The notes: generated by a model not told the origin, from the sequence alone. A DNA stretch of 64,000 nt from Palsa-892 sp035555855 (GCA_035555855.1 DATMGD010000012.1:1-64000); one strand, 5' to 3'. Positions 1-8,752 are shown, counted from the stretch's first letter. Made by a program: numbers and translations.

Positions 1-289
1 CATGCGCTTCTTCGAAAACAGGCTGACCGCTGCCGTGCGCTGGCAGCATCTGTGGGATCTGCCCGAGAACCCCGTGACCGAGGCGCCGCAGAAAGCCTAC
101 GACCTCGTCGGCCTGACTCTGGCCTACAAGCCGAATGAAGACACGACTTGGGCGCTCGTCGTCGATAACCTCCTCAACAAATTCTACGTGCCCTATCTGC
201 AAGACCTGCCCTCACCAGGAATTTCGGTGAAGGGTTCGCTTAAGATCCGCTTCGGTTCAGGCAGCAATTATCTCGCTTCCAACCGCTGA
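1..289 (+). CDS. TonB-dependent receptor, C-terminal fragment
   Basis: This is the last 95 or so residues of an outer-membrane TonB-dependent receptor whose 5' part lies outside the window. The visible part has the alternating beta-strand pattern of the barrel end, including the segment YKPNEDTTWALVVDNLLNKFY, here cited only for its 'V-x-N-L-L-N-K-x-Y' element, which is typical of the penultimate strands of these receptors. The final strand ends near KIRFGSG, followed by a short non-barrel tail. The ligand cannot be told from this piece; the ABC importer just downstream on the other strand is for a small organic solute, but no link is proven. A strong terminator follows at 313-344. Confidence 0.8.
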   Translation, partial: MRFFENRLTAAVRWQHLWDLPENPVTEAPQKAYDLVGLTLAYKPNEDTTWALVVDNLLNKFYVPYLQDLPSPGISVKGSLKIRFGSGSNYLASNR

Positions 290-312
290 GGATACCTACC
301 CCCAGTAGCTTG

Positions 313-344
313 CCGGCGGCGACAGTTCTCGCCGCCGGTTTTTT
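313..344 (+). terminator. Rho-independent terminator of the TonB receptor gene
   Basis: A perfect 10-bp stem (CCGGCGGCGA and TCGCCGCCGG) with the loop CAGTTC is followed directly by six T residues on the + strand. It lies 24 bases after the receptor stop codon and separates it from the convergent ABC operon. Confidence 0.9.
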
Positions 345-350
345 ACAATA

Positions 351-1139
351 TCAGCTGGCTTGGAGTTCCAGCGTCTCGGCACGCTCGCGAGCAAGCTGCA
401 AACCCTCACGGATTGCGCGCGAAACATCATCATGCGTCGCACCGGCAGCGCGAATTTCAGCAGCTTTGATTTCGCGGATCACCCGTCCCGGTTTGCCGAA
501 TACTAATATCCGGCTTGCAAGCTCCGCCGCTTCGGCAACCGAGTGCGTAATAAAGATTGTAGTCTTCTTTTCCTCGCCAATCAGACCAAGCAAGTCGGCA
601 CGTAATTTGATCGCAGTGATTTCGTCAAGCGCCGAAAATGCTTCGTCCGCGAGCAACAGCGGCGGGTCGATCGCGAAGGTGCGCGCGATCGAGACGCGCT
701 GGCGCATGCCACCCGAAAGCTGATGCGGATAGGCATTCAGGAAATTGCCGAGGCCGACTCGTTCGAGCCAGTGGCGCGCGCGCTCCTGCCGCTCATGTTT
801 CCCGACATGCAGAATTTCGAGTCCGAAAGCGACATTATCGATCGCGGTGCGCCACGGTAGCAAACGGTCGTTCTGGAAAATGATTCCGATCCGCCCGCGC
901 AAATCATCGAACTCGCCGAACGGATCGGTATCCAGCACACGGATCGTCCCTTCGCTCGGCGCTTGCAGGCCGAGCAGAAGCGAGAGCGCCGTCGACTTGC
1001 CACAACCGGTCTCGCCAACAATGGCAAGAACTTCACCGGGATAGACGTTGAAGGACAGATTTTCGCAGGCGACGAACGATGCGCCATCTTTGAGGAAGTG
1101 CTTCGAGACGCTCGAAAACGAAACGACCGCCGATGCCAT
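351..1139 (-). CDS. NitT/TauT-type ABC transporter ATP-binding protein
   Basis: This 262-residue ATPase energises import through the permease encoded upstream. It has a Walker A motif (GETGCGKST), a Q-loop (IIFQNDRLLPW), the signature motif LSGGMRQR, Walker B (LLLADEAFSALDE) and a switch histidine (ITHSV), in the order and spacing of the SsuB/TauB/NrtD family. I place the start at the methionine at 1139 (MASAVVSF), because this ATG overlaps the permease stop codon as TGATG; an upstream methionine at 1166 would overlap the permease more deeply. It is the last gene of a leftward operon: binding protein, permease, ATPase. The substrate is probably a small organic anion such as a sulfonate or aromatic acid, but this is not determinable here. 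Confidence 0.92.
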   Translation of the reverse strand: MASAVVSFSSVSKHFLKDGASFVACENLSFNVYPGEVLAIVGETGCGKSTALSLLLGLQAPSEGTIRVLDTDPFGEFDDLRGRIGIIFQNDRLLPWRTAIDNVAFGLEILHVGKHERQERARHWLERVGLGNFLNAYPHQLSGGMRQRVSIARTFAIDPPLLLADEAFSALDEITAIKLRADLLGLIGEEKKTTIFITHSVAEAAELASRILVFGKPGRVIREIKAAEIRAAGATHDDVSRAIREGLQLARERAETLELQAS

Positions 1140-1996
1140 CACGCCACCTCGCTTTTCGGCCGCCATTTCAACAACTCATGCTCGATTAGGCTGATGATAC
1201 CCTGATAGATGAACAGGACGGCGACGAGGCTGAGCGTCCAGGCAACGGCGCCTGCCATGTCGAAAATGGCCTGCGCCTGCAGCAGTTGAAAACCAACGCC
1301 GACGGTCGAACCGATCAGCTCGGCGATCACGGCAACGCGGATACCGTTGCCGAGGTTGACCGTCCAGGCACCCATGATCTCCGGGACGATTGCCGGCAGC
1401 GTGATCTTGAGGAATTGCTGAATGCGCGAGGCGCGGAAAGCCTGCCCGAGTTGAACGAGATCGAGGCTTACCGATTGCACGGCACTGTCAATATAGAGCG
1501 CGAATGCAGGCAGCGTGCCGATCAGCAGAATAAAGGCGATACGGACTTCGACATTCGCGAACCAGATGACCGCGAACACCACCCACGACAGCGCCGGAAC
1601 GCCCTGAATCATGTGAAGAAGCGGCCGTGCATAGGTGCGCACGACCGGAAACGAGCCCATGCAAATGCCGATCATCGTGCCGAGCACGAAGGATAGCAAA
1701 AGCGCGACCATCACGCGGATCGACGTGGCGAGCAGGCTAACGAGGTTCTGCCACTGCGAGAAAATATCCCAAATCGAATGGCCGATTGCGCCGAGCGGCG
1801 GAACGATCGCCGGCGAAAAGAAGAGCGTCGAGAATTGCCAAAGCGCGGCCACCGCGACGAGATCGATCAGCACCGGCTGATGCTTTTTAATCTTCCGCCA
1901 GTAATAGGAGATTCCAGTTACCGGCGCCGCCTGTGCGGGCAAGGCGACGCTCACTTTCGCGCCGCCCACGCCGCGTAGTTCATTTGCCGGGATCAT
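1139..1996 (-). CDS. NitT/TauT-type ABC transporter permease
   Basis: This is an inner-membrane permease of about 285 residues in the SsuC/TauC/NrtB family. After a basic cytoplasmic N-terminus it has about six hydrophobic segments (first around LIDLVAVAALWQFSTLFF), and the EAA-type loop that contacts the ATPase is near the stretch QAFRASRIQQFLKITLPAIVPEI, recognisable by A-x3-S-x4-LK-I-LPA-P. The chosen start at 1996 overlaps the end of the binding-protein gene by 17 bases, and the stop overlaps the ATPase start, so the three genes are translationally coupled. Confidence 0.9.
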   Translation of the reverse strand: MIPANELRGVGGAKVSVALPAQAAPVTGISYYWRKIKKHQPVLIDLVAVAALWQFSTLFFSPAIVPPLGAIGHSIWDIFSQWQNLVSLLATSIRVMVALLLSFVLGTMIGICMGSFPVVRTYARPLLHMIQGVPALSWVVFAVIWFANVEVRIAFILLIGTLPAFALYIDSAVQSVSLDLVQLGQAFRASRIQQFLKITLPAIVPEIMGAWTVNLGNGIRVAVIAELIGSTVGVGFQLLQAQAIFDMAGAVAWTLSLVAVLFIYQGIISLIEHELLKWRPKSEVA

Positions 1997-2942
1997 AGAG
2001 CACGCTGTCGACCGGCATCTGCTTCAGGTAGCCGACATTCATTCCGGCTTTGAACACTTCGGTTGATGCCTTGCGGTTTTCGGCAGCCCAATAGAGATTG
2101 AGTTGCAGACGGCCCGAGGTAACGAGTTCCTTCACCACCTTGGCGGGGATGTTCGTCGCCTTCGAAATGATCGTTGCGGCCTTATCCGGGTTCTTCTGAA
2201 TAAAATCGGCCGCCAGTTGATAGGTCTTATAGAGCTTCGCGATCAGAGGGCGGTTCGATTTGACCCAGGACTGATGTGCTGAAATGCCAAGATACGGGAA
2301 GGCCGAAACACCTGTCGCCGCCTTCCACTGCGACATCACGTCGATCGAGCGGAAATCGTTGTTGCCGAAGGTCAGCGTCGAATAAGCCGGCTCCCATAGC
2401 TGCACGGCATCGGAACGGCCGGCGCGCGCGGTCGGCACGAGGCCGGAAGAATCCGAATTGCGAAGCTGTACCGTCGCCATATCCAGACCGCCGAGCTTGG
2501 CGAGATAGCGGAACATCGCGTAGTTCGCGGTCGGCAGCGAGGCAGTCAACGTCTTATCCTTGAGATCGGCGATCTTCTTGACGGGGCTGTCCTTCGGAAC
2601 CACGACGGTTCCCCAGAAGTCGAAGACGTTGAAGAGGTAGACAACGTCGATGCCCTTTTCCTTCAAGAGCGCGACGTCAGCGAGTAGCGTACCGCTGCCG
2701 CCGATCAAATCGGTGCCGGCCGCGAAGTCCGTGCGGTAGGTTGCCGTTGGCTTCTGCTGAAAAGTGATGTCCAATCCGTTCGCTTTGTCGAAACCTTGAT
2801 CGTTGATAACGGGACCGAGAAAGGCGCCAAGCGAAGGCACCGGCAGCGTCGGTATGGTGAGTTTTGCCGGCTGGCTCCAGGCTGCGCATGTCGCAGCAAC
2901 CGACAAAATGATCCCTCCCAGTAACGAAATTATTTTTTTCAT
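1980..2942 (-). CDS. ABC transporter substrate-binding protein (NMT1/SsuA-like)
   Basis: This 320-residue periplasmic binding protein is the first gene of the importer operon. It begins with a Sec-type signal peptide (KK, then a hydrophobic stretch ending around AAWSQ) and then the mature start AKLTIPTLPVPSLGAF. The body has the NMT1/THI5-like pattern seen in binding proteins for sulfonates, nitrate and thiamine precursors: an early glycine-rich GGSGTLLAD segment and the IADLKDKTL motif before the second lobe. The ligand is unknown. Neighbouring catabolic genes suggest an organic acid, amide or nitrile-derived compound, but that is inference. Confidence 0.88.
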   Translation of the reverse strand: MKKIISLLGGIILSVAATCAAWSQPAKLTIPTLPVPSLGAFLGPVINDQGFDKANGLDITFQQKPTATYRTDFAAGTDLIGGSGTLLADVALLKEKGIDVVYLFNVFDFWGTVVVPKDSPVKKIADLKDKTLTASLPTANYAMFRYLAKLGGLDMATVQLRNSDSSGLVPTARAGRSDAVQLWEPAYSTLTFGNNDFRSIDVMSQWKAATGVSAFPYLGISAHQSWVKSNRPLIAKLYKTYQLAADFIQKNPDKAATIISKATNIPAKVVKELVTSGRLQLNLYWAAENRKASTEVFKAGMNVGYLKQMPVDSVLYDPGK

Positions 2943-2991
2943 TGCATATCCTCTCGAATGGCGCGCGATGGAGCGCCCATAACGATGCGTG

Positions 2992-3390
2992 TTATTTTCT
3001 AGTGCGGACGAAGTCGTAGCCTACCCAAGGAGCATGAATGAGCAGAAAGCTAAACGATTCGGTTTTGCTGAGATTGCAGACTTCGTGCTCGCAACCGGGT
3101 GGCATCGCGCAGAACGCGCGCTCGGGCATGGGCACAGTGCCGACGCCATCGGGGCCTTTGAAATGAATTTCGCCTGCTCCGGAAACGACGAAGAATAGGT
3201 CCCACGTCTTGCTGTGATAGTGCGGCGCGAGCTTCTCGCCGGGGTTGACGCTGAACAGCGATGTCTCGGCGTCATTGACCTGATGGATCACCGCTTTCGA
3301 GCAGTTGCCGTGAGCGTTTTTGGCGACCGCCGCAAGAACGTCGGCGACCGCTGTGATCTTGGTGGGATCCGAAGCAAGATGGCTGCTCAT
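2992..3390 (-). CDS. Cupin-domain protein
   Basis: This is a single-domain cupin of 132 residues. The metal-binding region shows HYHSKTWD, then FFVVSG, and a second motif with a histidine in PPGCEHEV. The usual glutamate of motif 1 is replaced (W-D instead of E), so metal ligation may differ from the standard 3-His-1-Glu set. It lies 49 bases upstream of the ABC importer operon on the same strand and is probably expressed with it from the divergent promoter region 3391-3650. It may be a small oxygenase, isomerase or ligand sensor; I cannot choose. Confidence 0.82.
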   Translation of the reverse strand: MSSHLASDPTKITAVADVLAAVAKNAHGNCSKAVIHQVNDAETSLFSVNPGEKLAPHYHSKTWDLFFVVSGAGEIHFKGPDGVGTVPMPERAFCAMPPGCEHEVCNLSKTESFSFLLIHAPWVGYDFVRTRK

Positions 3391-3650
3391 TCGTATCTCC
3401 GTGAAGAACCGCGCTGTGCTTTCCGCCTGTAAGGCTCCCCAGGCCGGACGTCAAAACCGTAGCGTGACAATCTGACATGTCAAGTTGACTAGGATAAGTT
3501 TTGCCGGTTTCATCGTCAGGACGGGGCGCCAATATTGTGCTTTGTGCCTAAAAACACGGCCCGTAAATTGACATGCTAGGTTGACATGCTAATTCTGCAG
3601 TGCGTTTTTAAGGCGGCTATTGCATAAACTCCGCCGGAATCGAGGAATCC
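3391..3650. promoter_or_regulatory. Divergent promoter region with TTGACATG operator-like repeats
   Basis: This 260-bp gap separates the cupin/ABC operon (leftward) from the PanE-like gene (rightward) and holds no gene I can support. It contains a perfect 10-bp palindrome TGACATGTCA at 3473-3482, and further right the 11-mer TTGACATGCTA occurs twice at 3568-3578 and 3581-3591, a tandem repeat of period 13. The shared TGACATG core suggests three binding half-sites for one regulator, most simply the GntR protein encoded at 4733. That assignment is inference from proximity. Confidence 0.55.
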
Positions 3651-4607
3651 ATGCATATCGTTATTCTCGGCGCGGGCGGCATCGGCGGCTATGTCGGCGG
3701 CAGGCTGATCGAATCCGGAACCGACGTCACATTTTTGGTGCGCGAAGGCCGGCTCAAGCAGATCGCCGAAAAAGGTATCCGGGTCGAAAGCGTTTACGGC
3801 AACATTGCCGTGCCGGCGAAGGCCATCACCCGCTCGCAGATCGACAAGCCCGCCGATCTCATTCTCCTCACCTGCAAGGCCTATGATCTTGCTTCGGCGA
3901 TCGAAACGATCGCGCCGGCCGTTGGGCCGAACACCGCGATCCTGCCGCTCCTCAACGGCATCGCGCATATCGACATCCTCAACGAAAAATTCGGCCGCGC
4001 GCGCGTGCTCGGCGGCGTCGCCAAGATTGCAGTTACGCTGACCCCCGACGGCGTCATCAAACACCTCAACGACTGGCGCTATCTCACGTTCGGCGAACAG
4101 GATGGCCCGCTCAGCCCGCGCGTCACTGCGCTCAAGGCGATTTTCGACAAGACCTCGATCCAGGCGACCGCCAGCGACAACATCATGCAGACCATGTGGG
4201 AAAAGATCGTGCATCTTGCGACCGTCGCCGGTATGACCTGCACGATGCGCGCGAGCGTCGGCGAGATCGCCCGTACCCAATACGGCGCCGAGATCATGGT
4301 CGAGTTTCTCGAGCGCAATGCCGAGATCGCCAAGCGCGAGGGCTTCGCCCCCTCCGACAGCTTCATGGACGATTACCGCAAGCTGTTCCGTAACAAGGAG
4401 CTGCCCTACACCGCCTCGATGCTGCGCGACATCGAGCGCGAAGGCATGATCGAAGGCGATCATGTGCTCGGCTTCATGCTGAAGAAAGCCGTCGAGCACA
4501 AAATCGATCCGACCTATCATCGCTTCGTCTATACGCACCTGCAGGCTTATGAACAGCACCGTGCCGCGAAGCTCGCGAAAGCCGCGCCGGTGCGGGCGGC
4601 CTCGTAG
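3651..4607 (+). CDS. 2-dehydropantoate 2-reductase family protein (PanE/ApbA-like)
   Basis: This 318-residue protein belongs to the ketopantoate reductase family, which reduces 2-keto acids with NADPH. The N-terminal Rossmann motif GAGGIGGYVGGRL follows the first beta strand, the family's CKAYD segment is present (LLTCKAYDLASAI), and the central asparagine-containing motif LLNGIAHI is seen. The C-terminal helical domain includes a KIVHLATVAGMT segment with the conserved catalytic lysine. In this catabolic setting, upstream of GntR and nitrilase genes, it may act on another keto acid instead of serving pantothenate synthesis, since many genomes carry several paralogues. The start has no alternative close upstream. 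Confidence 0.85.
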   Translation: MHIVILGAGGIGGYVGGRLIESGTDVTFLVREGRLKQIAEKGIRVESVYGNIAVPAKAITRSQIDKPADLILLTCKAYDLASAIETIAPAVGPNTAILPLLNGIAHIDILNEKFGRARVLGGVAKIAVTLTPDGVIKHLNDWRYLTFGEQDGPLSPRVTALKAIFDKTSIQATASDNIMQTMWEKIVHLATVAGMTCTMRASVGEIARTQYGAEIMVEFLERNAEIAKREGFAPSDSFMDDYRKLFRNKELPYTASMLRDIEREGMIEGDHVLGFMLKKAVEHKIDPTYHRFVYTHLQAYEQHRAAKLAKAAPVRAAS

Positions 4608-4732
4608 GCGTTCCGAACCCAGGCGCTGCCCTTCACCGCAAAGGAGCCCTGCGCTAGCGTTCTGGAATAAGGCTATCCGGCAGCCGCGGCGCAATTGCTG
4701 CGTCTGCCGATGAAGACACGAGGAAGAACGAA

Positions 4733-5485
4733 ATGCCGCGAGCCGCCAAGCCTGACAGCAAGTCTGCCGGCAAGTCCAACAAGGAACTTTCGGCGGCCGA
4801 CCAGGCCTATAACGGCATCATCGACCTCGTCCTCTATAATGAGCTGCGGCCCGGCGAGCGCACTTCGGTCAATCTCCTCGCCTCGCGTCTCAAGCTCGGC
4901 CGCACGCCGATCAAGGAAGCGATCACGCGATTACAGACCGAAGGTCTCCTATCGGTGTTCGGCCGCAGCGGCACGATGGTCAACCGCACCGACGCGACGC
5001 AAATCGAGCATCTGTTCGCGCTTCGCAAGGCGATGGAAGATTTCGCCGCGGAAGGCGCCGTCAAGCATGTCACGCAGGATCAGCTTGCGGAACTGCGCGA
5101 GCTTGTCGCCAAAATGCGCATCTATTCGGCCAACCGGAACGATATTCACTCGGCGGCCGATTTCGTGCGGGCGAATGTCGCCTTTCACGCGCTGATCGTG
5201 GCCGCGACCGGCAACCCGTTCCTCATCCGGCTCTATGCGCAACTGCAGATGCAGTTGCAGATCGTCACTTATCTCGTGCATCGCGGCTTCGATCCCAAGG
5301 CAGCGGGGCAGCGCCAGCGCGAGCACGAAGGCATCTACAAGGCGCTGGCGGCACGGAACGGTAAATTGCTGAAAGCCCTCTTGCGCCAGCATGCGCAGGC
5401 AACCGAAGTTGTCATTCTCGCGACGCTACGCGATGCCGATCTCTCGTCCACCGAAGCGCGCAAACGCCGCAGCCGCGCTGCTTAA
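4733..5485 (+). CDS. GntR-family transcriptional regulator (FadR subfamily, FCD domain)
   Basis: This 250-residue regulator has an N-terminal winged-helix region (residues about 20-85) with the typical GntR sequence LASRLKLGRTPIKEAITRL and a C-terminal all-helical FCD effector domain. The FCD metal-binding histidines appear in VAFHALIV, REHEGIY and LRQHAQA, so a metal-bound carboxylate effector is likely. It lies 125 bases after the PanE-like gene and 16 bases before the nitrilase, so it probably controls this group. The repeated TTGACATG sites at 3473-3591 are candidate operators. Confidence 0.9.
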   Translation: MPRAAKPDSKSAGKSNKELSAADQAYNGIIDLVLYNELRPGERTSVNLLASRLKLGRTPIKEAITRLQTEGLLSVFGRSGTMVNRTDATQIEHLFALRKAMEDFAAEGAVKHVTQDQLAELRELVAKMRIYSANRNDIHSAADFVRANVAFHALIVAATGNPFLIRLYAQLQMQLQIVTYLVHRGFDPKAAGQRQREHEGIYKALAARNGKLLKALLRQHAQATEVVILATLRDADLSSTEARKRRSRAA

Positions 5486-5501
5486 TTGCTGGAGGATCAT
5501 C

Positions 5502-6473
5502 ATGGACCAGATCACCGACACCATCGCCTTCCCGGACAATCTCGATACGATCAAGCCGTATCAGGCGGCCTGCATTCAGGCGGCGCCGGTCGCCTTCGAT
5601 CTCAAGCGCACGCTCGAAAAGACGCGCGATCTTGCGGCCGATGCGGCGCGCACCGGCGCCAAAGTCCTTTTATTTCCTGAGGCGTTCATTTCGGCTTATC
5701 CGCGCGGCACCAGCTTCGGCGCGACGATCGGCTCGCGCTCGCGCGAAGGCCGCGAGCTGTTCCAGCTCTATCACGCCTCGTCGATCGACGTGCCGGGCCC
5801 GGCTGTCGATACGCTTGGCGAGATCGCCCGCCAGAGCCGCGCGCACCTGGTGATCGGCGTTATCGAGCGCGACGGCGGCACTTTATATTGCACGGTGCTG
5901 TTCTTCGCGCCGGACGGCCGCCTGATGGGCAAGCATCGCAAGCTGATGCCGACAGGCTCCGAGCGATTAGTGTGGGGCTTTGGCGACGGCTCTACGATGC
6001 CGGTTTACGACACGCCGGTCGGCCGCCTCGGTGCGGTGATCTGTTGGGAAAATTACATGCCGATGATGCGCGCCGCGATGTATGCGCAGCGCATTCAGGT
6101 CTATTGCGCGCCGACAGCCGACGGCCGGCCGACCTGGCTGCCGTCGATGCAGCATATTGCGCTTGAAGGCCGCTGCTTCGTGATTTCCAGCAACCAGTTC
6201 GCGCGGCGGCGCGACTATCCCTCGAATTACGTTTCGGATCTGCCGAACGAACCTGATGCCATCGTCTCGCGCGGCGGCAGCTGCATCGTCGATCCGCTCG
6301 GCAATGTGCTTGCAGGGCCCTTGTGGGATCAGGAAGGCATCATCACCGCCGAGATCGATCTTTCGGCAGTAACGCAAGCGCTCTACGACTTCGATCCGGT
6401 CGGGCATTACAGCCGGCCCGACGTCTTCTCGCTGCATGTCGACAAGCAGGCAAAACGCCCCGTTCATTCGTAA
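5502..6473 (+). CDS. Carbon-nitrogen hydrolase, nitrilase type
   Basis: This protein of 323 residues hydrolyses nitriles, or possibly amides, to carboxylic acids. The catalytic triad of the nitrilase superfamily is visible: Glu in LLFPEAFISAYPRG, Lys in GKHRKLMPTGSER, and Cys in GAVICWENYMP. The ICWENYMP and LMPTGSERLVWG segments match true nitrilases (such as aliphatic or aryl-aliphatic nitrilases) more than other branches. The start ATG at 5502 is preceded by a good ribosome-binding site GGAGG at 5491; an upstream in-frame extension into the GntR gene is not needed. The gene lies 16 bases after gntR. Confidence 0.93.
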   Translation: MDQITDTIAFPDNLDTIKPYQAACIQAAPVAFDLKRTLEKTRDLAADAARTGAKVLLFPEAFISAYPRGTSFGATIGSRSREGRELFQLYHASSIDVPGPAVDTLGEIARQSRAHLVIGVIERDGGTLYCTVLFFAPDGRLMGKHRKLMPTGSERLVWGFGDGSTMPVYDTPVGRLGAVICWENYMPMMRAAMYAQRIQVYCAPTADGRPTWLPSMQHIALEGRCFVISSNQFARRRDYPSNYVSDLPNEPDAIVSRGGSCIVDPLGNVLAGPLWDQEGIITAEIDLSAVTQALYDFDPVGHYSRPDVFSLHVDKQAKRPVHS

Positions 6474-6476
6474 GCG

Positions 6477-7472
6477 TCAGGCGCGCTCAGGCTCCAGCGC
6501 GGGCGTTCGTGCGAGAAAGCTGTCGAGCGAACGCATCACTGCGTCTTGCGTAATGTTGCGCAAAATGAAGACCAGTACCGAAGTGCGTTCTTCTCCCGGC
6601 CATGACGGCAGATGCTCGGGAAAATAAACAAGATGCTGGACGCAGTTGACGGCGACCGGCGCGCCGTTCTCCAGATAAAGAATGCCCTTGATGCGCAGAA
6701 TATCTTCGCCGTGCGCATGCACGAACATCGATAACCAGATCGCAAAGCGCGACCAGTCGCAGGCTTCGCGCAGCGTGATGCAGAAACTATGCGCATCGGC
6801 ATGACGATGATGATGCCCCGCATGATCTGTGTGCGTACCGGCGAGCTTCAGTAACGCGCCGCTCTGCGAGCTGCCGTTCAGAAAAACGCACAAGCGATCG
6901 AGGCCGCTCCAATCGGCCGTCGCGGCCGCAGGGTTTAGTTTTTGGACGAGGGCCCGGACGTCCGCCAGTTCCTCCGGCGAAACCAGGTCCGCTTTGGTGA
7001 GCAGCACATAGTCGGCGACCGTCAATTGCCCGGTAAACTCGGGGAAATCGGCGAGATTGCGCTTGGCGTTGACGCTATCGACGAGGGTCAAAACGCCATT
7101 TAATCGGATGTTACTGCCGATCATCGGCGTGCCGACGACGGTCGCGAGAAATGCCCGCGGATCGGCCAACCCTGTCGTTTCCAGCACGATCCGGCGCGGT
7201 GCGCAGCCACCGGGCGGGGCTTCGGCAATTTCCAACAGCACCCGCTTGAGATCGTCCTTCACCGAGCAACAGACACAACCGTTGTCGAGCAGCACCGTGT
7301 CGTCGGTGAGCCGCTTCAGGAGGCGGTCATCGATCCCGATCTCGGCGACCTCGTTCATCAGAATCAGCGTATCGGCCATTTCCGGCCGCGCCAGAATTTC
7401 GCGCAAGAGCGTCGTCTTGCCGCTGCCGAGAAAGCCGGTGACGATGGTGAGCGGAATGCGCGCGTCAGCCAC
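6477..7472 (-). CDS. CobW/COG0523-family GTPase (metal chaperone)
   Basis: This is a metal-trafficking GTPase of about 331 residues. It shows Walker A (GFLGSGKTTLL), the CxCC metal-binding motif in NGCVCCSVKDD, a TKADL guanine-specificity motif, a His-rich linker (about HTDHAGHHHRHADAH) and the C-terminal CobW_C domain. I place the start at the GTG at 7472 (VADARIPLTIV), which follows a GGGGAGGAG ribosome-binding site and overlaps the upstream gene by 8 bases; reading further upstream in this frame gives low-complexity Arg/Ser sequence. Such proteins deliver zinc, cobalt or iron to target enzymes. The candidate client here is the metal-dependent deacetylase encoded just upstream, an inference from linkage. 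Confidence 0.88.
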   Translation of the reverse strand: MADARIPLTIVTGFLGSGKTTLLREILARPEMADTLILMNEVAEIGIDDRLLKRLTDDTVLLDNGCVCCSVKDDLKRVLLEIAEAPPGGCAPRRIVLETTGLADPRAFLATVVGTPMIGSNIRLNGVLTLVDSVNAKRNLADFPEFTGQLTVADYVLLTKADLVSPEELADVRALVQKLNPAAATADWSGLDRLCVFLNGSSQSGALLKLAGTHTDHAGHHHRHADAHSFCITLREACDWSRFAIWLSMFVHAHGEDILRIKGILYLENGAPVAVNCVQHLVYFPEHLPSWPGEERTSVLVFILRNITQDAVMRSLDSFLARTPALEPERA

Positions 7473-7788
7473 GCTCTCCTCCCCGCTGCTCGCCTCCAGC
7501 TTGCAGCGGATCGACCCGGCGTTTCGAGAGCTTCTCCGCCGCGGGCCAAACCGCCGCAATGCTATCGACGATCTCGCTGCCGTTGCTGACGTGCTCGACG
7601 ATCCACTGCTCGCCGCTCCAGTCGCGCACCTTGAGGTGGTGGCCACGCAGCGTTTCGTTGAGGATCGCGCACAGCGCATAGCGCTCGCGCATGCGCTCGG
7701 TTGACGACAGCGCCATGAACACGCCGGGATTGGAGGACTTCAGGCTCCAGTGGTTCTTCGCGCCCCAAACGCCGCAGAAGCCGCACAC
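7465..7788 (-). CDS. Small Cys-containing protein upstream of CobW
   Basis: This 107-residue protein is not one whose function I recognise. It starts with MCGFCGVWGAKNHW, a CxxC-type pair with aromatic surroundings, then a segment with RERYALCAILNETL and a W-rich middle (VRDWSGEQWIV). Its stop overlaps the CobW GTG start by 8 bases, so the two are translationally coupled. It is followed at 10 bases upstream by the deacetylase gene on the same strand. It is probably real: the frame is kept open, it has a conserved-looking core, and the coupling is tight. A metal-handling partner or adaptor for CobW is a possible role. Confidence 0.7.
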   Translation of the reverse strand: MCGFCGVWGAKNHWSLKSSNPGVFMALSSTERMRERYALCAILNETLRGHHLKVRDWSGEQWIVEHVSNGSEIVDSIAAVWPAAEKLSKRRVDPLQAGGEQRGGERG

Positions 7789-7798
7789 GGCTCGTACC

Positions 7799-8677
7799 TC
7801 ACTTACGCGGCGAGCGTTTAGCGAAGTCCGCCGCGATCTCCTCGCAGGTCATGAACTTGACGCCGGTGTGATCCATCATATGCGCGCAGAGCCGCTCCAG
7901 CATCGCGAGCACTTGCGGGCGGCCCGAAACGTCGGGGTGAATCGTGATCGAGAACACCGCTTCGTCGTAGTTGCGATAGACCCAGTCGAACTGATCGCGC
8001 CACAGCTCCTCGATATCGCGCGGATTGGCGAAGCCGTAGCTGTTCGGCGCTTTCTTGACGAACATCATCGGCGGCAAGTCGTCGAGATACCAGCTCACCG
8101 GAATTTCGATCAGCGCGCTTTCCTTGCCGCGCACGAGCGGTTTCATCCAACTCTTGGCGGGTTGCGAATAATCGATCGGCGTCCATTCGTCGCCGGTGCG
8201 CAGGTAATAGCACTCGAAATCGCGGTGCATCATGCTGTGGTCGTATTTGATGCCGCGCGCGAGCAGAAGCTCCGGCGTCGCCGCGCTCAATTCCCACCAC
8301 GGCGCGGCATGGCCGACCGGCTTGCGGCCCGCGACCTTGGCGATCAGTTCGATGCACTTGTCGAGCACGTCTTCCTCCTGCTGGCGCGTCATCGCCAGCG
8401 GATTTTCGTGCGAGTAGCCGTGCAGCCCGATTTCGTGGCCGCGCTTGACGATGTCCTCGACCTGCTTCGGGAACGTCTCGATCGAATGGCCCGGTGCGAA
8501 CCAGGTCGCCTTGATGTTGAAACGGTCAAAGAAATTCAGGAGCCGCGGCACCCCGATTTCGCCGGCAAACATGCCGCGCGAGATATCGTGCGGCGAATCC
8601 GCGCCGCCGAAGGTTCCGAGCCACGCCGCCACCGCGTCGATATCGACGCAAAATCCGCACTGAATCGACTTCGCCAT
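7799..8677 (-). CDS. Polysaccharide deacetylase-family (PuuE/NodB-like) amidohydrolase
   Basis: This protein of about 292 residues has the NodB-homology fold. The first motif is FCVDIDA (metal-binding aspartates), the second is HGYSHE (two metal-binding histidines), and later WYLDDLPP and ITIHPDVSGRPQ supply the remaining conserved segments. The pattern resembles the soluble PuuE/allantoinase-like branch that acts on small amides, not the exported chitin or peptidoglycan deacetylases; there is no signal peptide. The start at 8677 (MAKSIQCGF) has an AGGAG site upstream. It heads a leftward group with the Cys-containing protein and CobW, and is divergent from the LysR gene. Confidence 0.87.
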   Translation of the reverse strand: MAKSIQCGFCVDIDAVAAWLGTFGGADSPHDISRGMFAGEIGVPRLLNFFDRFNIKATWFAPGHSIETFPKQVEDIVKRGHEIGLHGYSHENPLAMTRQQEEDVLDKCIELIAKVAGRKPVGHAAPWWELSAATPELLLARGIKYDHSMMHRDFECYYLRTGDEWTPIDYSQPAKSWMKPLVRGKESALIEIPVSWYLDDLPPMMFVKKAPNSYGFANPRDIEELWRDQFDWVYRNYDEAVFSITIHPDVSGRPQVLAMLERLCAHMMDHTGVKFMTCEEIAADFAKRSPRK

Positions 8678-8752
8678 TTCCGGGAAACTCCTGTGTTTCC
8701 TGCATAAAATGGCGATCCGGCTGCGCGTACAAATGATTTGTTTGCCCCGAAC

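Noticed and set aside
3576..4694. Open frame of 372 codons on the - strand
   Set aside because: It is the mirror frame of the PanE-like gene; the + strand frame has all family motifs.
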